The position numbers and the translations under genes are program-made. Below the pieces are notes generated by a model. The model did no database searches. It was given only the letters and a program-made list of their open reading frames with translations, and was not told the DNA's origin. Shown in pieces: positions 1 to 7,827 of a stretch of DNA of 59,156 nucleotides (its first letter is position 1; every line of letters starts with the position of its first letter). Source of the stretch: a virus; the IMG/VR virus record IMGVR_UViG_3300042876_000338, positions 1-59,156 of that record. One strand, written 5' to 3'.

Positions 1-73
1 ATCGAGGCGGCGGCGAAAGTGGCCGACTCCGGGACCAAGAGCGGCACCAGCTACGCGCCCTACGCGCGTCGGC
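1..73. repeat. Terminal direct repeat, left copy (circularisation overlap)
   Basis: These 73 bases are identical to 59084-59156. The gene that starts at 58673 reads in frame through the right copy and continues through the left copy to a stop at 145-147, so the two ends belong to one continuous sequence. The odd, k-mer-like length makes an assembly overlap of a circular or permuted genome more likely than a true short terminal repeat on linear DNA. Confidence 0.95.
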
Positions 74-147
74 TCGCAACCTCGATCCGCGCTGTCCGTG
101 CCCCCGCCCCGTCCGCTCCCACGACGGCGCCGGAGGACGAATGTTGA
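1..147 (+). CDS. C-terminal part of the junction-spanning gene
   Basis: This is the continuation of the gene that begins with GTG at 58673; with the overlap merged it is 185 aa. This part ends in a Pro/Ala-rich tail (APAPSAPTTAPEDEC) and a TGA at 145-147. It overlaps the next start (ATG at 141) by seven bases, like its neighbours. The upstream half carries one CPRC pair. Function unknown. Confidence 0.8.
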   Translation: MEAAAKVADSGTKSGTSYAPYARRLATSIRAVRAPAPSAPTTAPEDEC

Positions 148-428
148 TCCTTCAGCCCGACGGGTACTTCACATCAGGTACGCCACCGATCTTCGTCGAG
201 GCCGACCGACTCTGCGAGGACTGTGGGAAGCGCCACAACTTCGAGAAGTGCCCGAAGTGCGGTGCGTGGATCCACATCTGGTACGGCCTCGGCGGGCTCA
301 AGCACGTTTGCGACGCCGGTTGCGGCTGGTACTTCACCCGCCACGACTCAGATATGTCGGCCGATCTGACGGGCCCCTGCGGCCGCGCCCACAACGCCCC
401 GCCCGCCGACGAAGGGACCGACGAATGA
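141..428 (+). CDS. Small zinc-ribbon-like protein, 95 aa
   Basis: The protein has three Cys pairs: CEDCGKRH near residue 26, CPKCG near 37 and a later C-x3-C (CDAGCG), rich in aromatic residues, which suggests one or two structural zinc sites. It has no signal peptide or membrane span. The ATG overlaps the stop of the preceding gene, and its own stop overlaps the next start (ATGA), so it is translated as part of a tight operon of small proteins. No specific function can be assigned; DNA or protein binding is an inference from the zinc ribbon. Confidence 0.8.
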   Translation: MLILQPDGYFTSGTPPIFVEADRLCEDCGKRHNFEKCPKCGAWIHIWYGLGGLKHVCDAGCGWYFTRHDSDMSADLTGPCGRAHNAPPADEGTDE

Positions 429-853
429 CGCGCGAGGAAGCCGAGGAGATGATCTGTGATTTGGAGTACGCCCGAGGGCGTGACTGGACGGAGGACTACG
501 CCGCCGCCCGCAAAACCATCGTGGACGCTTTGTGCGGCGCCGCCCCCACGACGGGAGGCGCGGCGCCGGACTCACTGTCGGCACGGATGCGCGCGGCAGG
601 TGTGCGGCTGGAACCCGAGGCAACCGAGCCCACGCATGTCGTGGCCCCCGCGTCCCCCGGGGAGAGCATCGGCCCGCTCATTGCGAAGTGGGAGCCGCTG
701 CTGCAACGGCTGGCCGACGGCGCGTCCCCCGGGGAGAGCGCGGCGCCGTGCACTAAGTGCCACGGCAATGGGTGGATTTGGCCCAACAGCAGCGGGGTCG
801 TGAAGTGCTCGGCCTGCGGTGGCACCGGGCGCGCGGGAGGGAGCCATGGCTGA
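425..853 (+). CDS. Protein with C-terminal DnaJ-type Cys-rich motif, 142 aa
   Basis: The start at 425 is chosen for the ATGA overlap with the previous stop; an in-frame start at 98 would run back through two upstream genes. The N-terminal half is acidic and helical, and a linker contains two copies of a short ASPGES element (about residues 76 and 100). The C-terminus has CTKCHGNGW and CSACGGTG, the CxxCxGxG repeat of DnaJ-type zinc domains, usually a protein-binding module. The stop overlaps the next ATG (846). Function unknown. Confidence 0.78.
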   Translation: MTREEAEEMICDLEYARGRDWTEDYAAARKTIVDALCGAAPTTGGAAPDSLSARMRAAGVRLEPEATEPTHVVAPASPGESIGPLIAKWEPLLQRLADGASPGESAAPCTKCHGNGWIWPNSSGVVKCSACGGTGRAGGSHG

Positions 854-977
854 GTGGAAGATCATCCGCCCGATGTGTCCGATCTGCGGCAAGGCGCCAG
901 CAACGTGGGCGCACGTGTTGATCTGCATAACACACGCCGAGGGGCGCGCGGACGCGAAGGAGGGGCGAGATGGCTAA
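846..977 (+). CDS. 43-aa zinc-knuckle-like protein
   Basis: A short gene with ATG at 846 inside the tail of the upstream gene. It contains CPICGK and, about 15 residues later, CITH, a CCCH-like zinc-binding arrangement. Its stop (TAA at 975-977) overlaps the ATG of the next gene at 970. The tight overlaps on both sides are the main support. Function unknown. Confidence 0.6.
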   Translation: MAEWKIIRPMCPICGKAPATWAHVLICITHAEGRADAKEGRDG

Positions 978-1212
978 GGGGATCACTGCGAAGTGGCGAT
1001 CGTGGCAAGAGTTTACGGCGCGCTGGCGGCGCTACGAGATGACCGTGTTCCTGCGTGGCGGCCGGTGGGTCTACGTCGTCGCGCGTCGGGCGACACGCGT
1101 GCCGGATAGCATCGTGACGCAGGACGACGGCTTCCCGACGTTCGAGGCCGCGATGGTCGCCGCGGAGCTTGCGGCCCGCAACGACTTCGCGAAGCGGCGA
1201 AAGGCGCGGTAG
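970..1212 (+). CDS. Hypothetical basic protein, 80 aa
   Basis: A small basic protein rich in Trp and Arg at the N-terminus (WRSWQEFTARWRRYE), followed by a predicted beta segment (VFLRGGRWVYVVARR) and an alanine-rich helix. The ATG lies in the stop of the upstream gene. It has no cysteines and no membrane segment. I do not recognise a family; position suggests an early phage accessory protein. Confidence 0.7.
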   Translation: MAKGITAKWRSWQEFTARWRRYEMTVFLRGGRWVYVVARRATRVPDSIVTQDDGFPTFEAAMVAAELAARNDFAKRRKAR

Positions 1213-1217
1213 CTTGG

Positions 1218-1460
1218 ATGGCAAACGGATACGTACCTAAGATGCACTTTGACTTCGGCGATTACTGGGGCGCGCCGAAGTGCAGCTTGTATGGGCCGGT
1301 AACGACCACGCCACGGGACGTAGCTTGTCGCGCTTGCCGTCGCGTTCTGGCACGTGACTTTCGCGATTTGGGAGAACGACTATCTCCGCTAGCTACCCCT
1401 GCGATCGTACGTAGTTTCGACGATCGGCTCCGCGACTACTTCGACGCCACATCACGATGA
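1218..1460 (+). CDS. Hypothetical Cys-containing protein, 80 aa
   Basis: It starts five bases after the preceding stop and overlaps the polymerase gene start (1457) by four bases. Cysteines occur as a single C near residue 22 and as CRAC near 37, so a partial zinc site is possible. The C-terminus is charged and helical. Direct coupling to the DNA polymerase gene suggests a replication-linked role, but no homology is recognised. Confidence 0.68.
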   Translation: MANGYVPKMHFDFGDYWGAPKCSLYGPVTTTPRDVACRACRRVLARDFRDLGERLSPLATPAIVRSFDDRLRDYFDATSR

Positions 1461-4096
1461 CCTACGATCCCCAAATCTGCGGCGCGGAGTGCCAGTTCTG
1501 CCCGCTCCGCGGCTCGCCCGTCGTTCCTCCTGCGATCAATCCCTCTGCGGCTGCGATCCTCGTCGGCGAGGCACCCGGCAAGGAGGAGATCGAGCAAGCC
1601 CGGCCGTTCGTCGGCGCGAGCGGGCTCGAACTCAACCGCGGGCTACGCGCGCTCGGGATCGATCGCCGCACGTTGCACGTCACGAACACGCTCCTCTGCC
1701 AGCCGCCTGAAAACAACTTCGCGAAGCTGGAAAAGCAGACCGCGAAGAAGATCAAGAAGGGCGCCGTCGATCTCAAGCTCGCGACCGACTGCTGCCGTCC
1801 GCGTCTTCTGTGTGAACTGGCCGAGCACGCCTGCCCGAACGTGATCACGCTAGGCGGAACGGCGCTGAAGGCCGTGACCGGCTCCGAGTCGTCGATCATG
1901 GCCGTTCGCGGCGGCCCCCGCGAAATCTTCATCGGCGACGCGATCACTGCGAAGCGCCTGCTGCCGACGCTGCACCCCGCGTTCGTGCTCCGCGCGCGCC
2001 GTTGGACCCGCGCCTTTACCGCGGACCTCGGCCGCGCGTTCCGCTGGTTCTCTTCCGGTTTGAAGTGGAACGACCCAACGGTCACGATCGCGCCCCGCCC
2101 CGCAGAGCTTCGCGCGTGGATCGCGCGACACGCGCGCGACGTCTACATCGTCAGCGACTTGGAGACGATCCCCGGGCTCGAAGGGGAGAACTTCCGGCAC
2201 TTCGATCCGCTCTACGACAAGATCACCGTGGTCGGGCTCGGGAGCGCGGACGGGCGCGAGGCCGTCGTCATCCCGATTCGGCTGAAGGATGGCGGGAGCG
2301 TGTACGGCGGCGCCGAGAAGGCCGAGATCGCCGCCATTCTCGTCGACTTGTTCTCGTCCGACACGATCCGCAAGGCTGGGCACAACTTCGGCTACTACGA
2401 CCGGATGGTGATCGAGTCGCGGATGCGGATCACGATGCGCAAGATCGTGGATTCGATCGGGCTGCACAAGATGGTCGAGCCTGAGCTTCCGCACCGGCTG
2501 GGCTACCTAGGTAGCGTCTACACCGACGCGCCGTCGTGGAAGGAAGATCACACCGCGACGAACTATCGAACTGACGAGGAGCTTTGGAAATACAACGCGC
2601 TCGACTTGTCGATCACCGCGCTCGCGCTCCAGCAGATTAGTCACGCGGTCGTCGAGCGGGATCAGGTTCGCGCGGCGAAGTTCTGGCCGAAGGTGCAGGA
2701 GACGTGCGTCGGGCTGCATCGCAACGGGATGCGCGTCGATCAGAAGCGCCGCGCGGAGTACGACCGTGACCTGCTCGCCGAGGCGATCCGGCTTCGCAAG
2801 GAGATTCGCGAGCGCGTTGGGATCGCCAGCTTCAACCCGAACTCCGGGCCGCAGCTTCAGGATCTCCTCTTCGAGCGCTGGGAGCTTCTCCCGTCGTTCT
2901 ACACGGAGACCGGCGATCCTTCGACGAACGACGACTCGCTTCGATCGTTCCTGATGCAGCCGACGCTGTCCGACGATCGCAAGGCGGTGATCAAGCTACT
3001 TCGCGCGTACCGCGTCGCGGTGAAGCTGCGCGGTACGTACGTCACGAAGCTCTCGCCAATCAACGAACCGATCCCACTCCCCGAACTCGCGTGGGACGAA
3101 GACGAGTCGCCCGAGGAGCGCGCCGATCGGATCAAGAAGAACGCGAAGAGGTACGGGATCTGCCTGCCCGACGGAAGAATCCACGGGAATTATAGCGCGC
3201 ATGGCACGGTTGGGTGGCGCCTTTCATCGTCTGGGCCGAATTGCCAGAACTTCCCAGACGATCTTCGCGACATGATCATTCCGGCCGAGGGAATGATCCT
3301 CGTCGGCTGTGACGAGGCACAACTCGAACTGCGGATGGTGGCCGCGCTCTCGAAGGCCGCGATGTATTGCGAGGCGTTCCGCACGGGCGGGGATCCGCAC
3401 CTTGACCTCTCGCTCGCGTTCTTCGGCGAGGTGTTCGAGCGAGCGTCGAAGGACGGAAAGAAGAAGTTGCGGCGGCTGATCAAGGAGTTCACGTACGCAG
3501 GCGCGTACCGCGCCGGGCCGCACACGATCTGGGAGGTGCTCACCTCGGGTGAAGAGTACGTCTGTCCCGCGTGCCGTACGCCGCTGAAGCGCAAGACGGA
3601 TCGCTGCCCGACGCACCCGGCCGCGTACCCCGAGAAGGCGTTGATCTTCCCTGACCTGACGATCCGAGAGACGACGGCGCTTCACGAGACGTGGCTCGGC
3701 CGCAACCCCGAGATCCCCGAGTGGTGGGAGCGCGACCTCGCCGAATTCAAGAAACAAGGGTTCCTCGCGGAGCCAGTCTTCGGGTTGAAACGCGACTTCC
3801 TCGACGGCGAGGAGATCAACGAACTCGCGAACTATAAGGCGCAGTCGGGGGGAAGCGCGCTCGTTCACATCGCGACGGAACGCGTGAAGGACGCGATCCC
3901 GTTCGAGAAGTGGGGTCCGGCGACGGGGCTGATCCAGCAAGGCCACGACTCGTTGGTAGTCGAGTGCCCGGGAAGTGAAGCGGAGAACGTGAAGTCGATC
4001 CTCGAAGAGTCGATGAAAGAGGATGGGACGAAGTATGGGCTGCCCGTCCCGTTCATCGGTGAGGGGAAGATCGGCATGACGTGGCGCGACGTGTAG
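1457..4096 (+). CDS. Uracil-DNA glycosylase / family A DNA polymerase fusion, 879 aa
   Basis: Predicted replicative DNA polymerase. Residues 1-200 resemble a family 4/5 uracil-DNA glycosylase: N-terminal cysteines (C8, C12, C15) and a later CC pair for an Fe-S cluster, GEAPGKEE near 36, and LHPAFVLR near 175. Residues about 220-400 form a 3'-5' exonuclease with SDLET, HNFGYYD and YNALD motifs, so proofreading looks intact. The polymerase follows: motif A CDEAQLELR, motif B with K and F in KEFTYAGAYR, and motif C GHDSLV, where the usual HDE is HDS. Between motifs B and C is an unusual insertion with CPAC and a second Cys group (DRCPTHP), probably zinc-binding. Fusion of a glycosylase to PolA is known in some phages. 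It overlaps the upstream small gene by four bases. Confidence 0.95.
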   Translation: MTYDPQICGAECQFCPLRGSPVVPPAINPSAAAILVGEAPGKEEIEQARPFVGASGLELNRGLRALGIDRRTLHVTNTLLCQPPENNFAKLEKQTAKKIKKGAVDLKLATDCCRPRLLCELAEHACPNVITLGGTALKAVTGSESSIMAVRGGPREIFIGDAITAKRLLPTLHPAFVLRARRWTRAFTADLGRAFRWFSSGLKWNDPTVTIAPRPAELRAWIARHARDVYIVSDLETIPGLEGENFRHFDPLYDKITVVGLGSADGREAVVIPIRLKDGGSVYGGAEKAEIAAILVDLFSSDTIRKAGHNFGYYDRMVIESRMRITMRKIVDSIGLHKMVEPELPHRLGYLGSVYTDAPSWKEDHTATNYRTDEELWKYNALDLSITALALQQISHAVVERDQVRAAKFWPKVQETCVGLHRNGMRVDQKRRAEYDRDLLAEAIRLRKEIRERVGIASFNPNSGPQLQDLLFERWELLPSFYTETGDPSTNDDSLRSFLMQPTLSDDRKAVIKLLRAYRVAVKLRGTYVTKLSPINEPIPLPELAWDEDESPEERADRIKKNAKRYGICLPDGRIHGNYSAHGTVGWRLSSSGPNCQNFPDDLRDMIIPAEGMILVGCDEAQLELRMVAALSKAAMYCEAFRTGGDPHLDLSLAFFGEVFERASKDGKKKLRRLIKEFTYAGAYRAGPHTIWEVLTSGEEYVCPACRTPLKRKTDRCPTHPAAYPEKALIFPDLTIRETTALHETWLGRNPEIPEWWERDLAEFKKQGFLAEPVFGLKRDFLDGEEINELANYKAQSGGSALVHIATERVKDAIPFEKWGPATGLIQQGHDSLVVECPGSEAENVKSILEESMKEDGTKYGLPVPFIGEGKIGMTWRDV

Positions 4097-4100
4097 GTAG

Positions 4101-4129
4101 TTGACGATCGTGGATGAGTAGCGTAGAAA
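4101..4129 (+). promoter_or_regulatory. Promoter TTGACG-N17-TAGAAA
   Basis: TTGACG at 4101-4106 and TAGAAA at 4124-4129 are separated by 17 bases, right after the polymerase stop. The same form (TTGACG, 17-base spacer, TAGnnn) occurs before genes at 46394 (minus), 46534 and 52569. Its position rules out the in-frame ATG at 4114 as the start of the next gene and favours ATG 4150, which has a GGGAGG ribosome site. Confidence 0.7.
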
Positions 4130-4149
4130 GCGATTTACGGGAGGCTGAC

Positions 4150-5589
4150 ATGGTGACGATGAAGCAGATCGACGATGCGCGAGCGAACGCTACTGCGTGG
4201 GTGAGCGCGCTACAACTAGACCCGCGGGAGATCAACGTCGCCGCGCTTGCTACCGCGCGCGCCAACGTCGAGGCCCTTCTCCACGAGTGGTGGGCGCAGA
4301 GCTGCAAGGAGGTCGAGGCGCCGCTGTCGACTGAGGTGGACACGTACGTCGTGCAGCCCGGAGACACACTCTCGCAGCTTGCGGAGCGTTTCGATACGAC
4401 CACCGAAGCGCTGGCCGAGATGAACGGGATCGAGGATCCCAACATCATCGTGGCGGGGGAGCGGCTCCACCTTCCGCCCGCGTGGAAGAAGCGCTGTGCT
4501 CGACTCGGGGCCGAAGTGGCGCGGCTGACCCGCGAGGCGAACCTTCGGCGCGAGAACATCGTGGCCGTACGGCTCGAACTCAGGGCTGGGACGGACGAGG
4601 CGACGATCGACGCCGTGAAGCGGTTGAAGACGGCGTGCAGGAGCGCCGAGGACGAGGGCGCGCAGTTGCGCGCCGCGCTCGCTCAGGCGTCGACCGCCAA
4701 CCTGTCCATGCTGGGCCGAGCCCGTGAGGCGTGCGGCGCGAAGGAGGGCGCGGTGCCTTCTGCGCCGAACGATTGGGTCGACGAACTGATCGGGCTCCTT
4801 CGCGTGATGCGCGGGCAGCGCGACGACGCCGAGGGGTGGGCCGAGAAGGCGGACGCGCGGCTGATGCGGGAGCGGCGTGAACACGCCGACAAGATCAAGG
4901 CACTCGAAGTCGACGTGAAGAACATCGACGAGGTGAACCGGAAGATCCACGCCGACCGCGTTCGGCTCGCCACCGCGATCCGGGACGCGCTGGAACGGCT
5001 CAACTCGCCGGGCGTGGCCTACGGACAGGCGATCGAGATTCTCAACAGCGCACTCGCGCAGCACGAGAAGATCGGACCGTGCGGGGTGGTGTCCAGTGAC
5101 GTTCGCGTCACTCAGTTCCTCACCGGAATTCGCGCACGGCTCGACAAGCTACTCGACGCCGAGTGGATGAGCAGTGGCGGTGTGGCCGAGATCAAGAAGA
5201 TCGTCGATTCGATCACGTTCGTCATCGGCGGTCAGAAGACGACGACTGGCGCGATGACGGACTCCGTGGGGTCGGTGCAGGATCTTCCGCGGGTCGAGCC
5301 CGTGCCGCTCGGCGTGCTTCGATCTATCTGCGCGTGTGGGGCTCACCTTCTACCGCCGTCGGGCTACGTTGACGACCATCGCGGTCACCACAAGGCGAAG
5401 CGCTGTAACCTGACCTTCACGCGTGGACAGCTTCCGCTCTCGCCGCTCGTCGAGAAGACGATCCAGCAGATGATCGACAGGGCGATCGAGATGCTCTCCA
5501 TGTCCGTCGATGATCGGATCAAGCGGGCGATCTACATGTACGCGACCGATCCGAAGTCCACCTTCGTCGGACACCTTCGTACCAAGTAG
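4150..5589 (+). CDS. Coiled-coil protein with a LysM domain, 479 aa
   Basis: ATG 4150 follows GGGAGG at a good distance and lies downstream of the 4101-4129 promoter. Around residues 66-109 there is a clear LysM module (YVVQPGDTLSQLAERFDTT ... IVAGERLHLPP), which normally binds peptidoglycan or chitin. The rest is long alpha-helical, probably coiled-coil. A late Cys/His group (CACGAH ... HRGHH ... C) near residue 395 may bind zinc. There is no signal peptide or membrane span, and the gene sits among DNA-replication genes. It is therefore unclear whether the LysM meets cell wall (virion or lysis) or is used as a different ligand-binding fold. Confidence 0.85.
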   Translation: MVTMKQIDDARANATAWVSALQLDPREINVAALATARANVEALLHEWWAQSCKEVEAPLSTEVDTYVVQPGDTLSQLAERFDTTTEALAEMNGIEDPNIIVAGERLHLPPAWKKRCARLGAEVARLTREANLRRENIVAVRLELRAGTDEATIDAVKRLKTACRSAEDEGAQLRAALAQASTANLSMLGRAREACGAKEGAVPSAPNDWVDELIGLLRVMRGQRDDAEGWAEKADARLMRERREHADKIKALEVDVKNIDEVNRKIHADRVRLATAIRDALERLNSPGVAYGQAIEILNSALAQHEKIGPCGVVSSDVRVTQFLTGIRARLDKLLDAEWMSSGGVAEIKKIVDSITFVIGGQKTTTGAMTDSVGSVQDLPRVEPVPLGVLRSICACGAHLLPPSGYVDDHRGHHKAKRCNLTFTRGQLPLSPLVEKTIQQMIDRAIEMLSMSVDDRIKRAIYMYATDPKSTFVGHLRTK

Positions 5590-5607
5590 CAACCAACGGG
5601 AGACCAC

Positions 5608-5697
5608 ATGGATTCGCACGCAACCGCACTCGTCAGCATCGTCGGTATCGTCGTTGTCGGCTGGATCATCACGACGCTGATCAAGCGCATCTTCTAG
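5608..5697 (+). CDS. 29-aa single-span membrane peptide
   Basis: ATG at 5608 is preceded by CGGGAG. The peptide is a short polar N-terminus, a hydrophobic span of about 17 residues (ALVSIVGIVVVGWIITT) and a basic end (LIKRIF), so it probably inserts with the C-terminus in the cytoplasm. It lies between the LysM gene and the SMC-like gene with 10-18 bases on each side. Possible membrane-modifying or toxin-like microprotein; function unknown. Confidence 0.6.
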   Translation: MDSHATALVSIVGIVVVGWIITTLIKRIF

Positions 5698-5711
5698 GGA
5701 GACCACACGAA

Positions 5712-7544
5712 ATGCGACACGTCACGAAGATCGAAGCAAACCTGAAGTGCGGCGTTAGCGCCGTGCTCTCGCCGAAGACGTTGATCGTCGGACCCAACGC
5801 GAGCGGCAAGTCGGCGATCGTCAACGCCGTCGAGCTTGCCACGTCGGGGACCGCGAGCGATGTGCAAGGGCGACTCACCGCGACCGCGGACGGCATGCTG
5901 CGGATGCTCGTTCCGCCCGGCGTCGACTCCGGCCGGGCGCACGCCGCGCTCGACGACGCGACCACGGCCGAGTGGGTCATCGGCGGCGGCCGTGCCACGC
6001 GCACGGGCGCCGAGGCCCACTTCCCGCTCCGCGAGGTCTACGAGAACCTTCTCGGCACCCCGGAGACGGCGCGGAAGTGGCTGCTCCGGCTGATCGGGAA
6101 GGCCGATCTACCGACGATCGTCGAGTCGCTGAAGCGGCAGGCGAAGGGCGCGCAGGATCAGGCGAAGACGCTCCGCAACGCGGCCACGGCGCAGGCGCAG
6201 GGCCTCCCCCCCGAGCCCACCGAGGGCGAGATCGCCACGGCGAAGGCGCAGAGCACGGCGAAGCTCCTCGCCGACGCCGAGGCGGCGCTCACGGCCATGG
6301 AGGCGGCGCTTTCGGCGGCCGACGCCAAGATGAAGTCGACGGCTGCTGCCCTCGCCACTGCCCCCGTGATCGACGGCTCGACGGTCGAGACGGGGACCGC
6401 GATGGTGAAGATCCTCAACGCGCAGGTCGCCGCGGGCGCCGTGGCGAAGTGCGGCCTCTGCCTCTCGCCGACTTCGCGAGAGAAGCTCGTCGAGCGCAGC
6501 GGGGTCATCGCCGGGCGGATCGAGGGAACGCGCGCGGCGCTCGCGCAGCGGGCCGACCTCGACGCGGCGGCGAAGGAGGCGTGGTACGAGTTCAACGTCG
6601 CCAAGGCCGATGCGGAGCGCGCGCTGGAGACGCGCAACGCGCTGCGGAAGGTCGGCGAGTCCGTTGGGATCCCCGAGGACATCGTGCGGAGGCAGGCCGC
6701 GTGGGTCAGCGTGCGGAAGCTCCGCGCGCAGGCCGAACAGGCCGAGATCGACGCGGCCACGATGGCAGCGAAGCTGAAGACCGAGGCCGAGAACATGGAG
6801 CGCGCCGCGTCCGACGCGCTTCAGGTGTTCGTCGACACCGTGCAGGCGTACCTCCCGCCCGGGGACGAGTTCGCGATGACGCTCGACCCCGTTCGCTTCG
6901 GGCTGAAGGTGAACGGCGGCCTCCGCTGCGCGCTCTCCGGCGCGGAGTGGGCGCGCGTCACCGCCGCGCTCGCCAGCGCGGTCGCCGTCGCGCGGCCCAA
7001 CGACTTCTCGATCGTCGTCCCCGAGGAGCGCGCCTTCGATCCGGTGACGCTGGAAAAGGTGCTGCGCGCGTTCTCCGGCGTGCCGTGTCAGGTGCTCCTC
7101 GCCAGCCCGATCGAGCCGGTGAGCGTTCCCGAGGGCTGGACCGTCGTCCGCGTCGGCGTGCCGGTCGAGATCGTGGTGAAGGAGCCGGAGTCGAAGGAAG
7201 AGCCCGAGGGCGCGGTGAAGATCGAGTTGAAACTGGAGAACCCGGCGCTCGATCCCGTCGTCGAGCCCGTCGTCGAGGATCCGCCGAAGAAGAAGCGTGG
7301 TCGGCCCTCGAACGCGGAGAAGGCGGCACGCGCGACCGAGTCTCCCGAGTCCCCGCCTCCGGCCGACGTGCCGCCGGTCGTCCACAACGGGCACGTGACG
7401 ACGGCCGACATGATCGTCTACGCTCGCGAGCACCCGAAGGCGAAGGGCTCCGATCTCCAGAAGGTCTTTCCGGGCGTCGCGTACAACCGGGCGTGCGAGG
7501 CTGTCGAGGCGGCGAAGAAGGATCCGGCTACGCTGTACGACTAG
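5712..7544 (+). CDS. SMC/SbcC-like ATPase, 610 aa
   Basis: An N-terminal P-loop GPNASGKS (residues 27-34) begins an ABC/SMC-type head. Two long Ala/Glu/Lys-rich helical stretches flank CGLC near residue 247, a zinc-hook-like turn that dimerises SbcC/Rad50 proteins. Near residue 440 FSIVVPEERAFD resembles a Walker B strand. The C-terminal third carries a Pro/Glu-rich linker and an AT-hook-like KKRGRPSNAEKA near 530. Shorter than typical SbcC. It is likely a DNA-end or recombination factor working with the downstream UvrD-like helicase. No SbcD-type nuclease is adjacent. Confidence 0.85.
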   Translation: MRHVTKIEANLKCGVSAVLSPKTLIVGPNASGKSAIVNAVELATSGTASDVQGRLTATADGMLRMLVPPGVDSGRAHAALDDATTAEWVIGGGRATRTGAEAHFPLREVYENLLGTPETARKWLLRLIGKADLPTIVESLKRQAKGAQDQAKTLRNAATAQAQGLPPEPTEGEIATAKAQSTAKLLADAEAALTAMEAALSAADAKMKSTAAALATAPVIDGSTVETGTAMVKILNAQVAAGAVAKCGLCLSPTSREKLVERSGVIAGRIEGTRAALAQRADLDAAAKEAWYEFNVAKADAERALETRNALRKVGESVGIPEDIVRRQAAWVSVRKLRAQAEQAEIDAATMAAKLKTEAENMERAASDALQVFVDTVQAYLPPGDEFAMTLDPVRFGLKVNGGLRCALSGAEWARVTAALASAVAVARPNDFSIVVPEERAFDPVTLEKVLRAFSGVPCQVLLASPIEPVSVPEGWTVVRVGVPVEIVVKEPESKEEPEGAVKIELKLENPALDPVVEPVVEDPPKKKRGRPSNAEKAARATESPESPPPADVPPVVHNGHVTTADMIVYAREHPKAKGSDLQKVFPGVAYNRACEAVEAAKKDPATLYD

Positions 7545-7618
7545 AGCAGCAAAGGAGGTGAGCAGCGCAGGGTCGGCCCGCGAGGGGAAAAGACACGGCG
7601 GGCGGATGCGCTCGTGAA

Positions 7619-7650
7619 GGAAGGACGTCAGGGTCCGTCCTTCCGCCTTT
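7619..7650 (+). terminator. Hairpin, possible terminator after the SMC-like gene
   Basis: A perfect 9-bp stem pairs 7619-7627 (GGAAGGACG) with 7636-7644 (CGTCCTTCC) over an 8-base loop, followed by GCCTTT. It lies in the 283-base noncoding stretch 7545-7827. This stretch also holds a strong SD-like AAAGGAGGTGAGC directly after the stop, with no convincing gene behind it. Confidence 0.45.
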
Positions 7651-7710
7651 CCCGGCCCACGAACCGATCAGACCCCGTGTCGCTGTCGTCGGACGCGCGG
7701 TTCATCTCCC

Positions 7711-7755
7711 GAGGGGCCTCCGACGTCGGAAGTCGGAGGCCCCTCACCTTTTCTA
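7711..7755 (+). terminator. Rho-independent terminator
   Basis: A perfect 14-bp stem pairs 7711-7724 with 7732-7745 (GAGGGGCCTCCGAC and its complement) over a 7-base loop, followed by ACCTTTTCT. It separates the SMC-like gene from the helicase gene and makes the helicase depend on its own promoter. Confidence 0.8.
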
Positions 7756-7756
7756 C

Positions 7757-7785
7757 TTGACAGGGGGGGCATACTCCCCTTCAAG
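7757..7785 (+). promoter_or_regulatory. Candidate promoter for the UvrD-like helicase gene
   Basis: TTGACA at 7757-7762 is a consensus -35 box placed just after the terminator and 66 bases before the GTG start. The hexamer at 17 bases spacing (TTCAAG, 7780-7785) is a poor -10, so only the -35 half is convincing. Confidence 0.4.
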
Positions 7786-7827
7786 ATCCTTCTCGCGACG
7801 GCAACTACTGCCCGGAGGGACAACACG

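Noticed and set aside
1-73. True short terminal repeats of a linear virion genome
   Set aside because: The repeat lies inside a gene, has an assembler-like length and no packaging gene supports it; circular overlap is simpler.
6108-7433. Minus-strand frame of 441 codons
   Set aside because: Antisense of the SMC-like gene; Arg/Leu/His-rich composition and no start signals.
5972-7561. Plus-strand frame of 529 codons overlapping the SMC-like gene
   Set aside because: Out-of-frame reading of the ATPase gene with extreme Arg/Gly content; the real frame has a P-loop and zinc hook.
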